Shown here piece after piece: positions 1-9,500 of a stretch of 64,000 bases of DNA. The notes beneath the pieces are model-generated. The model was not told the origin of the DNA, made no database searches, and was given only the letters and a program-made list of their open reading frames with translations. Each line of letters begins with the position of its first letter. Position 1 is the first letter of the stretch. Location: NCBI GenBank assembly GCA_022414725.1, contig CM039462.1:48397954-48461953 (forward strand), given 5' to 3'. The stretch is from Microglena sp. YARC. Its lineage: Eukaryota; Chlorophyta; Chlorophyceae; Chlamydomonadales; Chlamydomonadaceae. The position numbers and the translations under genes were made by a program.

Positions 1-1038
1 CGATCTCCCTAAGCGGGTGCAAAGACGAGCTATGCAAGCGAGGAGTGCATCAAGCTTCGTGGTATCAGTGTAAGAGAAGGGGGCAACCGTGAGGCAGTAG
101 GTGATTTTTGGGCGGAGGACGTGGGTGATGAGGCGGAGGGCGTGAGAGGGGGATGCGTTGGAGAGGATGAGGCGTTGGCCATGGTGTGTGATGGTGGCAA
201 GGAGGTCATCGAAATGGTGGGTGAAGTTGAGGGTCATTGTGATGTGGAGGCCAAGGTAAAGGTATGGCTGGTCAGGGGGCAAGTAAGGAATGGGGGTATT
301 ATTGAGCGGGAATGTATCAGTCAGTTGGTTGTGTAGGGCACGCTTCTGATCTTTGAGGGAGGAGAAGAGGCCCGTAGCACGGTGTGCATGGAGGATGCCC
401 GTGACGGCGCATTTGGAAGCGTTGAGGAGGAGGACCTCGCTCCCCACGCGCGTAGGGCGGTGAGTTTGTTGTACTGGTGGCGAAGTCGGGGTAAGGAGGG
501 TGTAAGGAGGGCGAGGTCGTCAGCGTATGCGAGAGAGGGGTAGTGTGGAGGGGTGGGGGTGGGTGGAGGGTGAAACGCATGTGGGGGTGTAGCCGTGGCC
601 ACTGACAGATAACCAGCGGAGCAAGGGGTCAAGGAATATGAGAAAGAGAGGGGGAGAGAGGGTGTCACCCTGGATGGTCCCACGTGTAATTGGAATGGGG
701 GGCGTGAGGAGTTGTTTGTTTCGGTTGATGCATATTTTAGTGGATGCATTTGTATACAAGTTGCGTATCAATGTGGTGAAGTCAGCAGGGAGGCCAATAT
801 CATGTAAGATTTGAAAGAGTTTGTTATGATCAACAGTGTTAAATGCATTGGAGAAGTCGATGTACATAACATACATGTCACTATGAGAACAGGCGGCGTC
901 TTCAAGGGTGAGAAGGTAACGGAGCAATTGTTTATGGGTACTTTGGTTGGGACGGAAGCCAGCTTGGGCGGGATGGAGGATGTTGTGGGATTCAATGTAG
1001 GAGGAGGCGATGGTGGTGATGTACCTGGTCCATAATTT
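1..1038 (-). pseudogene. Non-LTR (LINE) reverse transcriptase fragment, frameshifted
   Basis: Read on the minus strand this is the core of a LINE reverse transcriptase. The motif GFRPNQSTHKQ lies near 935-965, followed by the catalytic-aspartate block YIDFSNAFNTVDH near 840-875 and a QGDTLSP block near 640-660. After a frame change between about 590 and 540 comes the YADD active-site box at about 516-531. The thumb region with YLGLHI follows near 250-270, and the frame stays open to position 1, so the element runs off the window. The 5' part upstream of 1038 is missing. Because the catalytic boxes sit in two frames the copy is dead, or the assembly has an indel. Family assignment is secure from the motif order; the clade is not determined. 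Confidence 0.9.
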
Positions 1039-1125
1039 GGAAGTGGTGTGAAACGCCGGGCGGCGTGGCTATACTAACTCCACGCGACTTCCTTTCTGTT
1101 GGACCGCCCCTCTCATGGTGCTAAC

Positions 1126-1280
1126 GTGGTGCTGTACAGGTTTGGGCCGTTCCGTGTTCTCTGGCGCAGGTGGAGGACGTTGTACGTGAGACTTAGTTGT
1201 CGGGCCTGCTCGGTGCAATTTTCATTTTCGGGCCGCTTACGGGCGGTACAATTTGGAGTTCATCCTTCCTCATGTCGCTA
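1126..1280 (+). repeat. Partial copy of a dispersed ~250-bp repeat
   Basis: This stretch matches 3590-3770 and 12650-12810. Shared landmarks are TTCTCTGGCGCAGGTGGAG, ACGTGAGAC, TAGTTGTCGGGCCTGCTCG and a CAATTTGGAGTTCATYC end. It is the shortest and most diverged of the three copies. No coding potential is visible. Confidence 0.8.
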
Positions 1281-1292
1281 CCTCCCATCCCG

Positions 1293-1757
1293 CCCCCCGC
1301 AATTTGCTGTGCCCGCTGCTGCGCCTGTAACCGTCGCGCTTTGAAGGCTGCTACCCTTTCTTCCTCCCTACCCTGCTCCCTTTCGTTCCCCTCCTCCCTC
1401 CTCTACCACATCCTTCCGTCTCCCTTAGCCCTCTCCGTTGTTGTCCGAGGTGCGTATGAACTGCAAAAGACCGATCCCATCTCGAATCGTTAATCAAGAT
1501 GCCCACTGCTTCGCCTGTAACCGCCGCGCTTTGGAAGCTGCTACCCTTTCTTCCCCTCCCCCCTTCTTTCCCCTCCTCCCTCTTCTACCTGTTCCTTTCT
1601 TCCCCCTTAGCCCTCTCCGAATCTGTCCGAGGGGCGTAAACTTCAAGTGACCGATCCCATCTCGAAAGATTCCGCGGAAACTTTGATCCTTGGATGGTTA
1701 AAGTGAACGGTACATTGCTTGGAAGGTGGCAGAGCCCCTCGGCCTCGGATGCCCAGC
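1293..1757 (+). repeat. Leader repeat preceding satellite array, copy A (dimeric)
   Basis: Two tandem ~165-bp pyrimidine-rich units contain GCCTGTAACCGCCGCGCTTT, GAAGCTGCTACCCTTTCTTC, TTGTCCGAGG and ATCCCATCTCGAA. The second ends with GCATTGCTTGGAAGG and runs directly into the ~100-bp satellite. The same leader, in the same orientation, precedes the arrays at 21.2 kb and 33.6 kb. Confidence 0.85.
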
Positions 1758-1763
1758 TCTCTC

Positions 1764-2870
1764 TATGTGGATTGGTGTGTTTGGTCTGTGGCTTGCATGA
1801 GAATCATTTGTGTGGGCAGTGGTGGCGAATGTGGACTGTGTGTGTGTCTGGTAAGTGGGTTGGTGTGTTTGGTCTGGAGCTTTCATGGGAATCATTTGCG
1901 TGGGCAGTGGTGGCGCATGTAGACTGTGTGTGCTTGTGTGTGTGTAAGGCATGTGGGTTGGTGTGTTTGGTCTGGAGCTTGCATGGGAATCATATGCGAG
2001 GGCAGTGGTGGCGCATGTGGACTCTGTGTGTGTGTGTGTGTGTGTAGGGCATGTGGGTTGTTGTGTTTGGCCTGGAACTTGCATGGGAATCAGGTCGGTG
2101 GGCTGTGGTGGCCCATGTGGACTGTGTGTGTGCGTGTGTGTTAAGTGCATGTGTTTGGTGAGTTGGATCTGGAGCTTGCATGGAAATCTTGTGTGGGGGC
2201 AGTGGTGGCGCATGTGGACTGAGTGTGTGTATGTGTGTAGGGCATGTGTATTGGTGTGTTTAGTCTGAAGCTTTCATGGGAATCATTTGCTGGTGCTGGT
2301 GGCGCATGTGGTCTGTGTGTGTTTGTATGGTGTGTGGTTTGGTGTGTTTGGTCTGGAGCTTACAAGGGAATCATATGCGAGGGCGCTGGTGGCGCATGTG
2401 GGCTGTGCGTGTGTGTATAGTGCATGTGTTTGGTGCATTGGATCTGGAGCTTGCATGGAAATCTTGTGTGTGGGCAGTGGTGGAGCGTGTGGACTATATG
2501 TGTGGGCATGTTGGTTGGTGTGTTTGGTCTGGAGCTTGCATGGGAATCATGTGCGTGCGCAGTGGAGGGCATGTGGACTGTTTGTGTGTATGCGTGTGTG
2601 TAGGACATTTTTTTTAGCTTGCATGGGAATCATGTGCGTGAGAAGTGGTGGCGCATTTGGACTGTGTGAGTGCTTGTGTGTGAACGGCATGTGTGTGGGC
2701 AGTGGTGGCGCATGTGGATTGTGTGTGTGTACGTGTGTGTACGGCATGTGAATTGGTTTGTTTGGTCTAGAGCTTGCATGGGAATCACGTGCGCAGGCAG
2801 TGGTGGCGCATGTGGATTGTGTGTGTACGTGTGTATTGGGCATGTGAATTTGTTTGTTCGGTCTGAAAGA
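1764..2870 (+). repeat. ~100-bp satellite array, copy A
   Basis: About eleven degenerate tandem units share the core GGTCTGGAGCTTGCATGGGA, a GTGGGCAGTGGTGGCGCATG block and a TG-rich linker. The open frames on both strands across it come from biased composition. A period near 100 rotates the frame each unit, so I do not regard them as genes. Confidence 0.92.
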
Positions 2871-3009
2871 AGAAAATGGTACCGTCAATAAGAGGGATAC
2901 CGACACAAGACAGCTCCCCGACACCTTGGATCTTGTCATCAGCGCTGATGGCTATAGGTAACCAAAATCATCATATGGTGCTGTAAAATTTCTGTGTGCT
3001 CACTACTCA

Positions 3010-3205
3010 CAACACCTCTTTAAGAGTGGGAGGACTGATCACATCATAAATTCCAAAATCAGCCCAAAGATTGCCAAACACTAGGTCAGGATGTTCAGCC
3101 AACCATTGTGCATCCTCGTCTATGTCTGCCTGGGATGCAACATCTAGATAAGTCAAGCGGCTGTCAGCTATAATCGAGCCACAGGAGAAGTTGTAGACCC
3201 AGACA
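3010..3205 (-). CDS. Exon of an unrecognised protein
   Basis: The minus strand shows a strong 3' splice site (TTTTACTTTTTGCGACAG) ending just upstream of 3205. It is followed by an open frame beginning VWVYNFSCGSIIADSRLTYL and ending near ISPPTLKEV. The end is either a stop at about 3007-3009 or a 5' splice site within GAGGTGTTGTGAGT. A diverged copy of its first half (VWVHTFSCGSIVADSRLTYL) lies at about 4806-4880 on the same strand, so the exon was duplicated. I do not recognise the family. Confidence 0.55.
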
Positions 3206-3334
3206 CTGTCGCAAAAAGTAAAAATCCAAATATTCATTGAAATTGTCAAATTAAAAGCCTCAACAAGTGTGTAGCCTTGTTCAGGTTTTTCTGTTGATTC
3301 CAAGAGCAGTTCTTAAGATGCAATGAAATCCAAA

Positions 3335-3784
3335 TCAATGTGTTTGTGTGTGCTTGCTGAGAGTAGCCAGTGTGTGTGTGTGTGTATCTAGTATGTGTGC
3401 GTGCATTCCAGCCAGAAGGTGGATGCATGCATGGGATGGACTGTTGGATGGATAAGTAAGTCCGAAGGGCATGGAGCATTGAGTGCCCAGGTCATGGGTG
3501 ATACTTGAATGTGTGTGGGTGTGTGTGTATGTGCTGTAACCTGAAGTGCAGCAAGAGTTGCCAACGACATCCAAACTGTCCGAACAATCTGTCGAACTTA
3601 TTGCTTAGAAGTGGTGCTTTCCAGGTTCGGACCTTTCCGTGTTCTCTGGCGCAGGTGGAGAACGTTGCACGTGAGACGTTAGACGTTAGTTGTCGGGCCT
3701 GCTCGGGCAAAATTTTCATGGGTAGGGCCGCCTTACCGGGCAGTACAATTCGGAGTTCATTCATCGTGTAGCTGATGATGAATA
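3335..3784 (+). repeat. ~450-bp dispersed duplication, copy 1
   Basis: The sequence is shared with 12275-12823. It covers a TG-repeat, ATTCCAGCCAG, the GGGCATGGAGCATTGAGTG block, GAGTTGCCAACGACATCC, the TTCTCTGGCGCAGGTGGAG block and the terminal GTAGCTGATGATGAATAAG. The second copy carries an extra internal duplication of the GGCATGGAGCAT block. No coding content was recognised. Confidence 0.88.
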
Positions 3785-4480
3785 AGAGGTCGTCCAGACG
3801 GGACTGGTTTGGGTTTGGGTTTGGTTTGACGTTAACCTGCCACTTCAGATGGGTTTAGCTGACGGTTAGCCGAGGTTTAACCCAAAGCCAGCCCAAACCC
3901 ATTTGATTTTTCGTCCGGAGCGCTATTCCAGAGCTTCTTGTCAGTAGGAAAAGTTTGAAAATTTTGAATTGCGATCAGTGCAGCAGGAGCGCTAAAATCA
4001 AGCAGGCTCTGGCGATAATGTGAGGAAGGCGGAAACTAGCGTCCTCCTCATACTGCGTATCACGCTGCTACTGCTGCACCTCACGCTGGCGGTGGACCTT
4101 GCAGGTGGCGGCCTCCTCCTGATGGACCCCTCCGTACAGCGCAGTGAATATTACAGATGGCGCGAACGGGAGGACAGTTAAGAAAACAAGTGCGGCTGAA
4201 GAGGAAAATGTTTGGCGAAATCTATCGCAACAGAAACAACCGAACAACACGGTGTGCGACATAACTGATAATCATAACCCAAACGTGGGTGTGGTGGTGG
4301 TGTTGTGGGGGGGGGGGGCCGTTTGGCGTTTGGGGTTTGGGTTAGCATTTGGTTAACTAATTGACCCAAACGCGTCGACTTTTTTACCTTGTGGACGAAA
4401 AAAGGTTTGGATGTAACGACAGAAAACGCGTGGCCAACTACCTCAACCCAAACCCAAACTAGTCCGTGTGGACGACCTCT
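3785..4480. mobile_element. Non-autonomous DNA transposon with TIRs (696 bp)
   Basis: The left end begins AGAGGTCGTCCAGACGG and runs into a GGTTTGGGTTTGGG tract. The right end is its inverted counterpart, CCAAACCCAAACTAGTCC followed by GTGTGGACGACCTCT. The inverted match extends for about 35 bp with a few mismatches. The interior is rich in GGTTTGGG/CCCAAACC and contains no transposase-like frame. The element sits exactly at the end of the duplicated repeat that stops at GATGAATAAG. No convincing target-site duplication was seen, so the superfamily is open. Confidence 0.75.
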
Positions 4481-4827
4481 GAGAGAACATCTTTTTTTTG
4501 AAGCTGGGGATAAATAGCAGGGACTCCCACATCAACACAAGGGCTGCCACCACTTGAGGTCTTCGCAGGGCCACAGTTGGCACACACAGTAACAGATGAG
4601 GCTCCAGCTGGTAAGTAGATTCCATCAGGGCAGGCAGTAGTAGTAGTAGGAGGAGGAGGAGGAAGAAGAGTAGTAGAGTAGTGTAAGTACGAGGAGGAGG
4701 AGTAGTGCGCTATTGGACTGTCCTGAATTGGCATTAATTCCAATTCACGCAGATCACCAAACACAGTGGCTAGGATTGTTAGCTCACACGTCGTGCATAC
4801 TGGTTTCATGTCTGCCTGGGTGTACAT
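4459..4827 (-). CDS. Cysteine-rich (GCC2/GCC3-like) exon(s), partial
   Basis: The minus-strand open frame contains CPDGIYLPAGASSVTVCANC followed by GPAKTSSGGSPCVDVG. The cysteine spacing and the CPxGxYLPAG pattern resemble the GCC2/GCC3 ephrin-receptor-like repeats of protist and animal surface proteins. The preceding stretch is Pro/Thr-rich (LPPPPPTTTTACPDG), so an intron or a low-complexity linker lies there. A diverged copy of the same module lies at 4990-5177. Exon limits are not fixed. Confidence 0.5.
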   Translation of the reverse strand: MYTQADMKPVCTTCELTILATVFGDLRELELMPIQDSPIAHYSSSSYLHYSTTLLPPPPPTTTTACPDGIYLPAGASSVTVCANCGPAKTSSGGSPCVDVGVPAIYPQLQKKDVLSEVVHTD

Positions 4828-5177
4828 TTAGATAAGTCAAGCGGCTGTCAGCTACAATCGAGCCGCAGGAGAATGTGTGGACCCAGACAGTGTCGCAAAT
4901 CCTGCAGGATTCAAGAATATATGCTGTGATTGTCCTATTAAAATCACAATCAAGTGTGTTGGAGCCTCCCAGCAGTTCTTGTGTTGCGAAGAATCCTCAC
5001 AGTCAGGGCCAAAGAACTCAAAACGGACTCTCTTTTGTATCTCGAGATTAATAGCAGGGACTTAGTCCACATCAACACATTGTTGTCGGGCTGCCACTTG
5101 AGGTCTTCCCAGGGCCACAGTTTGGCACACTCAGTAACAGTAGCAGGCTCCAGCTGGTGTGGAGAGTAGGTTTCCAT
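4806..5177 (-). pseudogene. Diverged tandem copy of the 3.2-kb exon plus cysteine-rich exon
   Basis: At 4806-4880 the minus strand repeats the first part of the 3.2-kb exon but shifts frame before the conserved ASQADI segment. At 4990-5177 it repeats the CPDG...PAG cysteine module with frame-breaking changes. The order suggests tandem duplication of an exon block within one minus-strand gene whose upstream part lies across the gap. The frame breaks make this copy likely non-functional. Confidence 0.5.
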
Positions 5178-5199
5178 CAGGGCAGGGCGGTAGCATTGA

Positions 5200-5500
5200 T
5201 GTGCTGGGAGGGGGAGGAGGAGGGGGGGAGGATAAGGGAGTGTGTAGGGGGAGAGGGGGAGGGAGGAGGAGAAGGAGGGGGGGGGTGGGGCGGGGGTAGG
5301 GAGATGAGGAGAAGTAGGGGGGAAGGAGGGGAAGGGGGAGGAGGAGGGGAAAGGGCGGAGGGGAAGGGGGAGGGAGGCGAGGGGAGGGAGAAGGAGAGGA
5401 GGAGAAGGGGAAGGATGGAGGAGGGGAGGAAGGGAGGAGGGCGGAGGGAGGATCTGCTGGAGAAAGGGGGTCTGGCAGGGGATGAGGAGGGGGGAGGTGA
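5200..5500 (+). repeat. Purine-only (GGA)n-rich tract abutting the gap
   Basis: The strand is almost entirely G and A, with GGGGGAGGAGG motifs, immediately before the run of N. The tract may be the reason the assembly broke here. Confidence 0.9.
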
Positions 5501-6500
5501 NNNNNNNNNNNNNNNNNNNNNNNNNNNNNNNNNNNNNNNNNNNNNNNNNNNNNNNNNNNNNNNNNNNNNNNNNNNNNNNNNNNNNNNNNNNNNNNNNNNN
5601 NNNNNNNNNNNNNNNNNNNNNNNNNNNNNNNNNNNNNNNNNNNNNNNNNNNNNNNNNNNNNNNNNNNNNNNNNNNNNNNNNNNNNNNNNNNNNNNNNNNN
5701 NNNNNNNNNNNNNNNNNNNNNNNNNNNNNNNNNNNNNNNNNNNNNNNNNNNNNNNNNNNNNNNNNNNNNNNNNNNNNNNNNNNNNNNNNNNNNNNNNNNN
5801 NNNNNNNNNNNNNNNNNNNNNNNNNNNNNNNNNNNNNNNNNNNNNNNNNNNNNNNNNNNNNNNNNNNNNNNNNNNNNNNNNNNNNNNNNNNNNNNNNNNN
5901 NNNNNNNNNNNNNNNNNNNNNNNNNNNNNNNNNNNNNNNNNNNNNNNNNNNNNNNNNNNNNNNNNNNNNNNNNNNNNNNNNNNNNNNNNNNNNNNNNNNN
6001 NNNNNNNNNNNNNNNNNNNNNNNNNNNNNNNNNNNNNNNNNNNNNNNNNNNNNNNNNNNNNNNNNNNNNNNNNNNNNNNNNNNNNNNNNNNNNNNNNNNN
6101 NNNNNNNNNNNNNNNNNNNNNNNNNNNNNNNNNNNNNNNNNNNNNNNNNNNNNNNNNNNNNNNNNNNNNNNNNNNNNNNNNNNNNNNNNNNNNNNNNNNN
6201 NNNNNNNNNNNNNNNNNNNNNNNNNNNNNNNNNNNNNNNNNNNNNNNNNNNNNNNNNNNNNNNNNNNNNNNNNNNNNNNNNNNNNNNNNNNNNNNNNNNN
6301 NNNNNNNNNNNNNNNNNNNNNNNNNNNNNNNNNNNNNNNNNNNNNNNNNNNNNNNNNNNNNNNNNNNNNNNNNNNNNNNNNNNNNNNNNNNNNNNNNNNN
6401 NNNNNNNNNNNNNNNNNNNNNNNNNNNNNNNNNNNNNNNNNNNNNNNNNNNNNNNNNNNNNNNNNNNNNNNNNNNNNNNNNNNNNNNNNNNNNNNNNNNN
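5501..6500. other. Assembly gap of 1,000 N
   Basis: Exactly 1,000 consecutive N. A round number usually marks a gap of unknown or default size. Frames running through it are meaningless. Confidence 0.99.
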
Positions 6501-7100
6501 AAGTTATCCCATTCTACTAGTCATATATCCGATATTATTGGATTAAGGGCTCGTGGAGTTGGTGCAACGGCTTCCCTCCTCGCAGGGGTTCTGTAGAATT
6601 ATCGGAGTCCGCCGGGTGAATGTGTAGCCGTTGCAGATGATGGAAGTGACTGGATTTGATACTGTGGTAGCGGCTCGATACTGGTATGGTGGGGTGTTCG
6701 TCGTACAGGTTGTTGATTTAAGAAAGAAGGCGGGCTCGGTTTTCAACCAGGGAGTAGTTTGCATGGGGTGCTTTACTAATGGTCAATATGCTGATAACTG
6801 CTGATTACGCTGCCATGTACAATACTTGCTTGTAGTGGGTGAAGCACTCTCTGTTTGCATCACACTGGAAGCTGACCTAAAGCTGCATGTTGATACCAAC
6901 TGGGAAGGGATCACTGGTTCTTGCATGAAGGATGAGATGGTTTCTTCATTCCATGGTGACATGGGTTTAATCAACTACAGCTCGTAGCATGAAGATTCTG
7001 TTGGCAGGTGGTTATTTGTGAGAAGTTGGTGTTGAGTATATACGTTCGAAGGCCGGTTTTGTGGGTCGGTGTTTCTGCATGGTCTGGTGGAGTTTTCATG
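6501..7100 (+). other. No recognisable gene; probable upstream part of the copia relic
   Basis: Short broken frames lead into the copia reverse transcriptase that becomes recognisable from about 7120. Nothing here could be assigned to integrase or gag. Confidence 0.4.
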
Positions 7101-7109
7101 ATGTAGTAT

Positions 7110-8412
7110 GCCTGTTCCTCAAGAGTCTTTAGGGTTGCTCCTGGCTGCATCTACTCATAGGAAGATGATTTGTTGGCAGCTAGACATCAAGCTGGCATTC
7201 TAATGATGGAGCTGGAGCTTGGTTGCGGACTGTACTGCCAGCCTGAGGGATTTACCAGCAATCTATGGTTACGGTGTCCATTGTCTGCAAATGTAAAGTC
7301 TTTATGGTTGAAGAAGGCACCCTAGAGATTGGAGTAGGGATGGTCAAGCGGTTTGGTTCTATCCGGCTTTACTATAGTGCAAAGGCAGAACTGCTCTGTA
7401 CTTTAGGAAGGATTCTGATGGTGGGTGGAGCTTATGTCCTGACCTATTGTTTGATGTCTTTATTGTGCTTTTAGTGAGCTGGATAGGTTGTGTTGCTGAT
7501 TCCAGGCAATGGAAGCAGCTGGATGGGAGTCAAAAAGATGGGTGTTCCAATTCAGTTCTCTCTTTGGACATGGATTACCCTTGATCTGAAGGCAGGTGGT
7601 GTTCAGATCAACTCCTCTCAGCACACCTACATTGTTGATTCTGGTGGAGCAGTTTGGTCTTTACTGCTGCTGCCCTCTACCCAGTTGCTGCTCCATGGCC
7701 AAATCCACTGTTTGCGAGCCCCTGGAGGCCCTGCCGTCTAATGCCAGTACTCTCTCTTGTAGGTGCTTTGCTATACCCTGGCCCATTGCACCAGCCTGAT
7801 ATTTCTTTGCTGTTAGCTATTTATCCAGGTTCTACTGCTCACCCTACAGTCCTCTCTGGGGGGCTGCCAAACGGTTACTCTTGTATTTGAGAACACATTC
7901 TCACCTGGGTCTCATTACACCCACAGCCCTGGTTTCACTTTTACTGTCTTAGTGACTCATGTTATGCTGATGATGGGTCTGACAGGAGATCTCAGACTGG
8001 CTTTGCAGTTCTAGCTGGTGGGTGCATTGTTAACTGGATGAGCAAGCGAAGCTAACTGTTGCTATTAGCTCTAGTGAGGCTGAGTATCAGGCCCTGTCCC
8101 AGGCTGCCAGGGAGGTCAATGGTTGAAGAAATTGAGGGTGGAATGCTGGGTCTGCCTTGTGCTTTGGTTACAATTCAGGGTGACAACTTAGGTTCACCTG
8201 AGTTGGGCCTACTGACTGGCAGCTTCTGCCTCGCAGCAAGCACATTGATTGTTATTCATCACTACATCAAGGAGCTGGTGGAGGATGGCCAACTGGCTGT
8301 TGCCTATGTTAACACTGTGGATAACTGATGCTGACCCCTTCACCAAGCCCCTTGATCCTGCTGTGTTCTGGCGGTTTGTCCGTAATAAGCTTGGAATGAC
8401 CGCTACTTCTTA
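7110..8412 (+). pseudogene. Ty1/copia retrotransposon pol remnant (RT and RNase H)
   Basis: All three plus frames carry pieces of a copia polyprotein in the correct order. The RT begins near 7120 with LLLAAS and CWQLDIKLAF, then CQPEGF and KSLYGLKKAP near 7290-7310. Next come HTYIVDS near 7630 and SLVGALLY with a PDIS box near 7760-7800. A WGAAKRLLLYLRTHSHLGL segment is near 7855-7915. RNase H follows: SQTGFAVLAGGCIVNW near 7990-8035, VAISSSEAEYQALSQAA near 8060-8110, a KHID box near 8240, HYIKELVEDG near 8260, and ADPFTKPLDPAVFWRF near 8330-8380, ending at a stop near 8411. At least seven frame changes mark it as long dead. LTRs were not identified. Confidence 0.92.
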
Positions 8413-9124
8413 GGGTCATTTTTTAGTTTTTTGGTTAACATACGTTTCTTGTTTTTTGGTTTATCATTGTATGGCATTAGGTTCTATTCCCGGATCGGAT
8501 TTTCTATACCGTTGTTACCCGTCATCGAATATTCGGTTATCCTCTTTTCTCCTTGGGCACTCTTTGGTATATTTTGCCTTGGTCCATTTCTTCATTTTAC
8601 AACCCTTTGGGTTACATTTGAAGTTTCTCTCGTTTTTTTCGGAGTTCTTTAAAAAAAAATTTAATCTGTTACAATATAGTTCTATGTCCCAGTGCCATAG
8701 GTGGAGTAGTAGTATTGTATGTCACCTGTGTCATAGGTGGAGTGTCAGCATGAATTGCGGTGCTCTCAAGCGTTTTATGACTTGGTGACTACTTATGTAC
8801 TCCCTTAGAATATCGGCCCTGAATAGTTCCATAGTGATAGCTTCCGTTAGAACTGAGTCATCCTTTAGTGACTCAGTGTCAGCTTCCTATTGACTGCTGT
8901 CTCTCTGTGTCTTATCGGTCTCTCCCTGACATGTCCTGTGTTAGAACGGTGTCAGGGTGACAAGATCCGGGCTTAGGGTCTATTCAGGTTACAGGCATCC
9001 ACTTCGCCCACCGCTGGTGTCCTTTAGTGTAGGTCCTTGCTTGTAACGTTTATTCTGCGTCTCTGTGTAATAGATTGGCGCGTCTGTCTCCGCTGCAATA
9101 CTATCTCTGTCCACTCTTAGAAGT
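8413..9124. other. No gene seen; AT-moderate sequence downstream of copia
   Basis: The region has only short frames. It could include a 3' LTR, and several TGTTAGAAC-like phrases occur, but there is no second LTR to compare with. It contains one short direct repeat (GTGCCATAGGTGGAG / GTGTCATAGGTGGAG near 8695-8735). Confidence 0.4.
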
Positions 9125-9252
9125 GCTTAATTAGCTGATAGAGGAGGAGTGGGAGGGGGAAAAGGGGAAGGAGAGGGAGGAGGAGAGGGAGGGGGGGGGG
9201 GGGAGAGGGAGGACGATGGGGAAGGGAGGAGAGGGAGGAGGACGAGGATTCT

Positions 9253-9500
9253 TGACGCCAAAACTTACAGGGTGCCGAACTGCAAATCGACCACAAGGAC
9301 AGTGTTTTGGGTGGTCTAAAGGTGTAAAACTAAAGCGTACAGAATGAAAAGAGTGCCAGACATGAAAAGGAGGGAATGCCACACATGATAATTTAAGGCG
9401 TCAAGAGACACCGTTTTTTTAACATATAGTGAAGCGTGCTCCATCATTCTGGAGTGCAGTTCCGATAGGGCACCAGCATTGATTCACTGTGTGTGTGTGT
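9253..9500 (+). repeat. Dispersed repeat, copy 1 of the 9.3/63.6-kb pair
   Basis: The sequence matches 63580-63838 in the same orientation. Shared phrases are GGGTGCCGAACTGC, ACAGTGTTTTGGGTGGTCT, ATGATAATTTAAGGCGTCAA and TGGAGTGCAGTTC. Both copies end in a TG-repeat followed by the same GGT-rich minisatellite. Confidence 0.93.

Noticed and set aside
5157..6596. Frame of 479 codons through the gap
   Set aside because: Two thirds of it are N; the known part is a purine tract.
8413..9124. 3' LTR of the copia element
   Set aside because: No matching 5' LTR or clear TG...CA boundaries; the upstream part lies in or beyond the gap.
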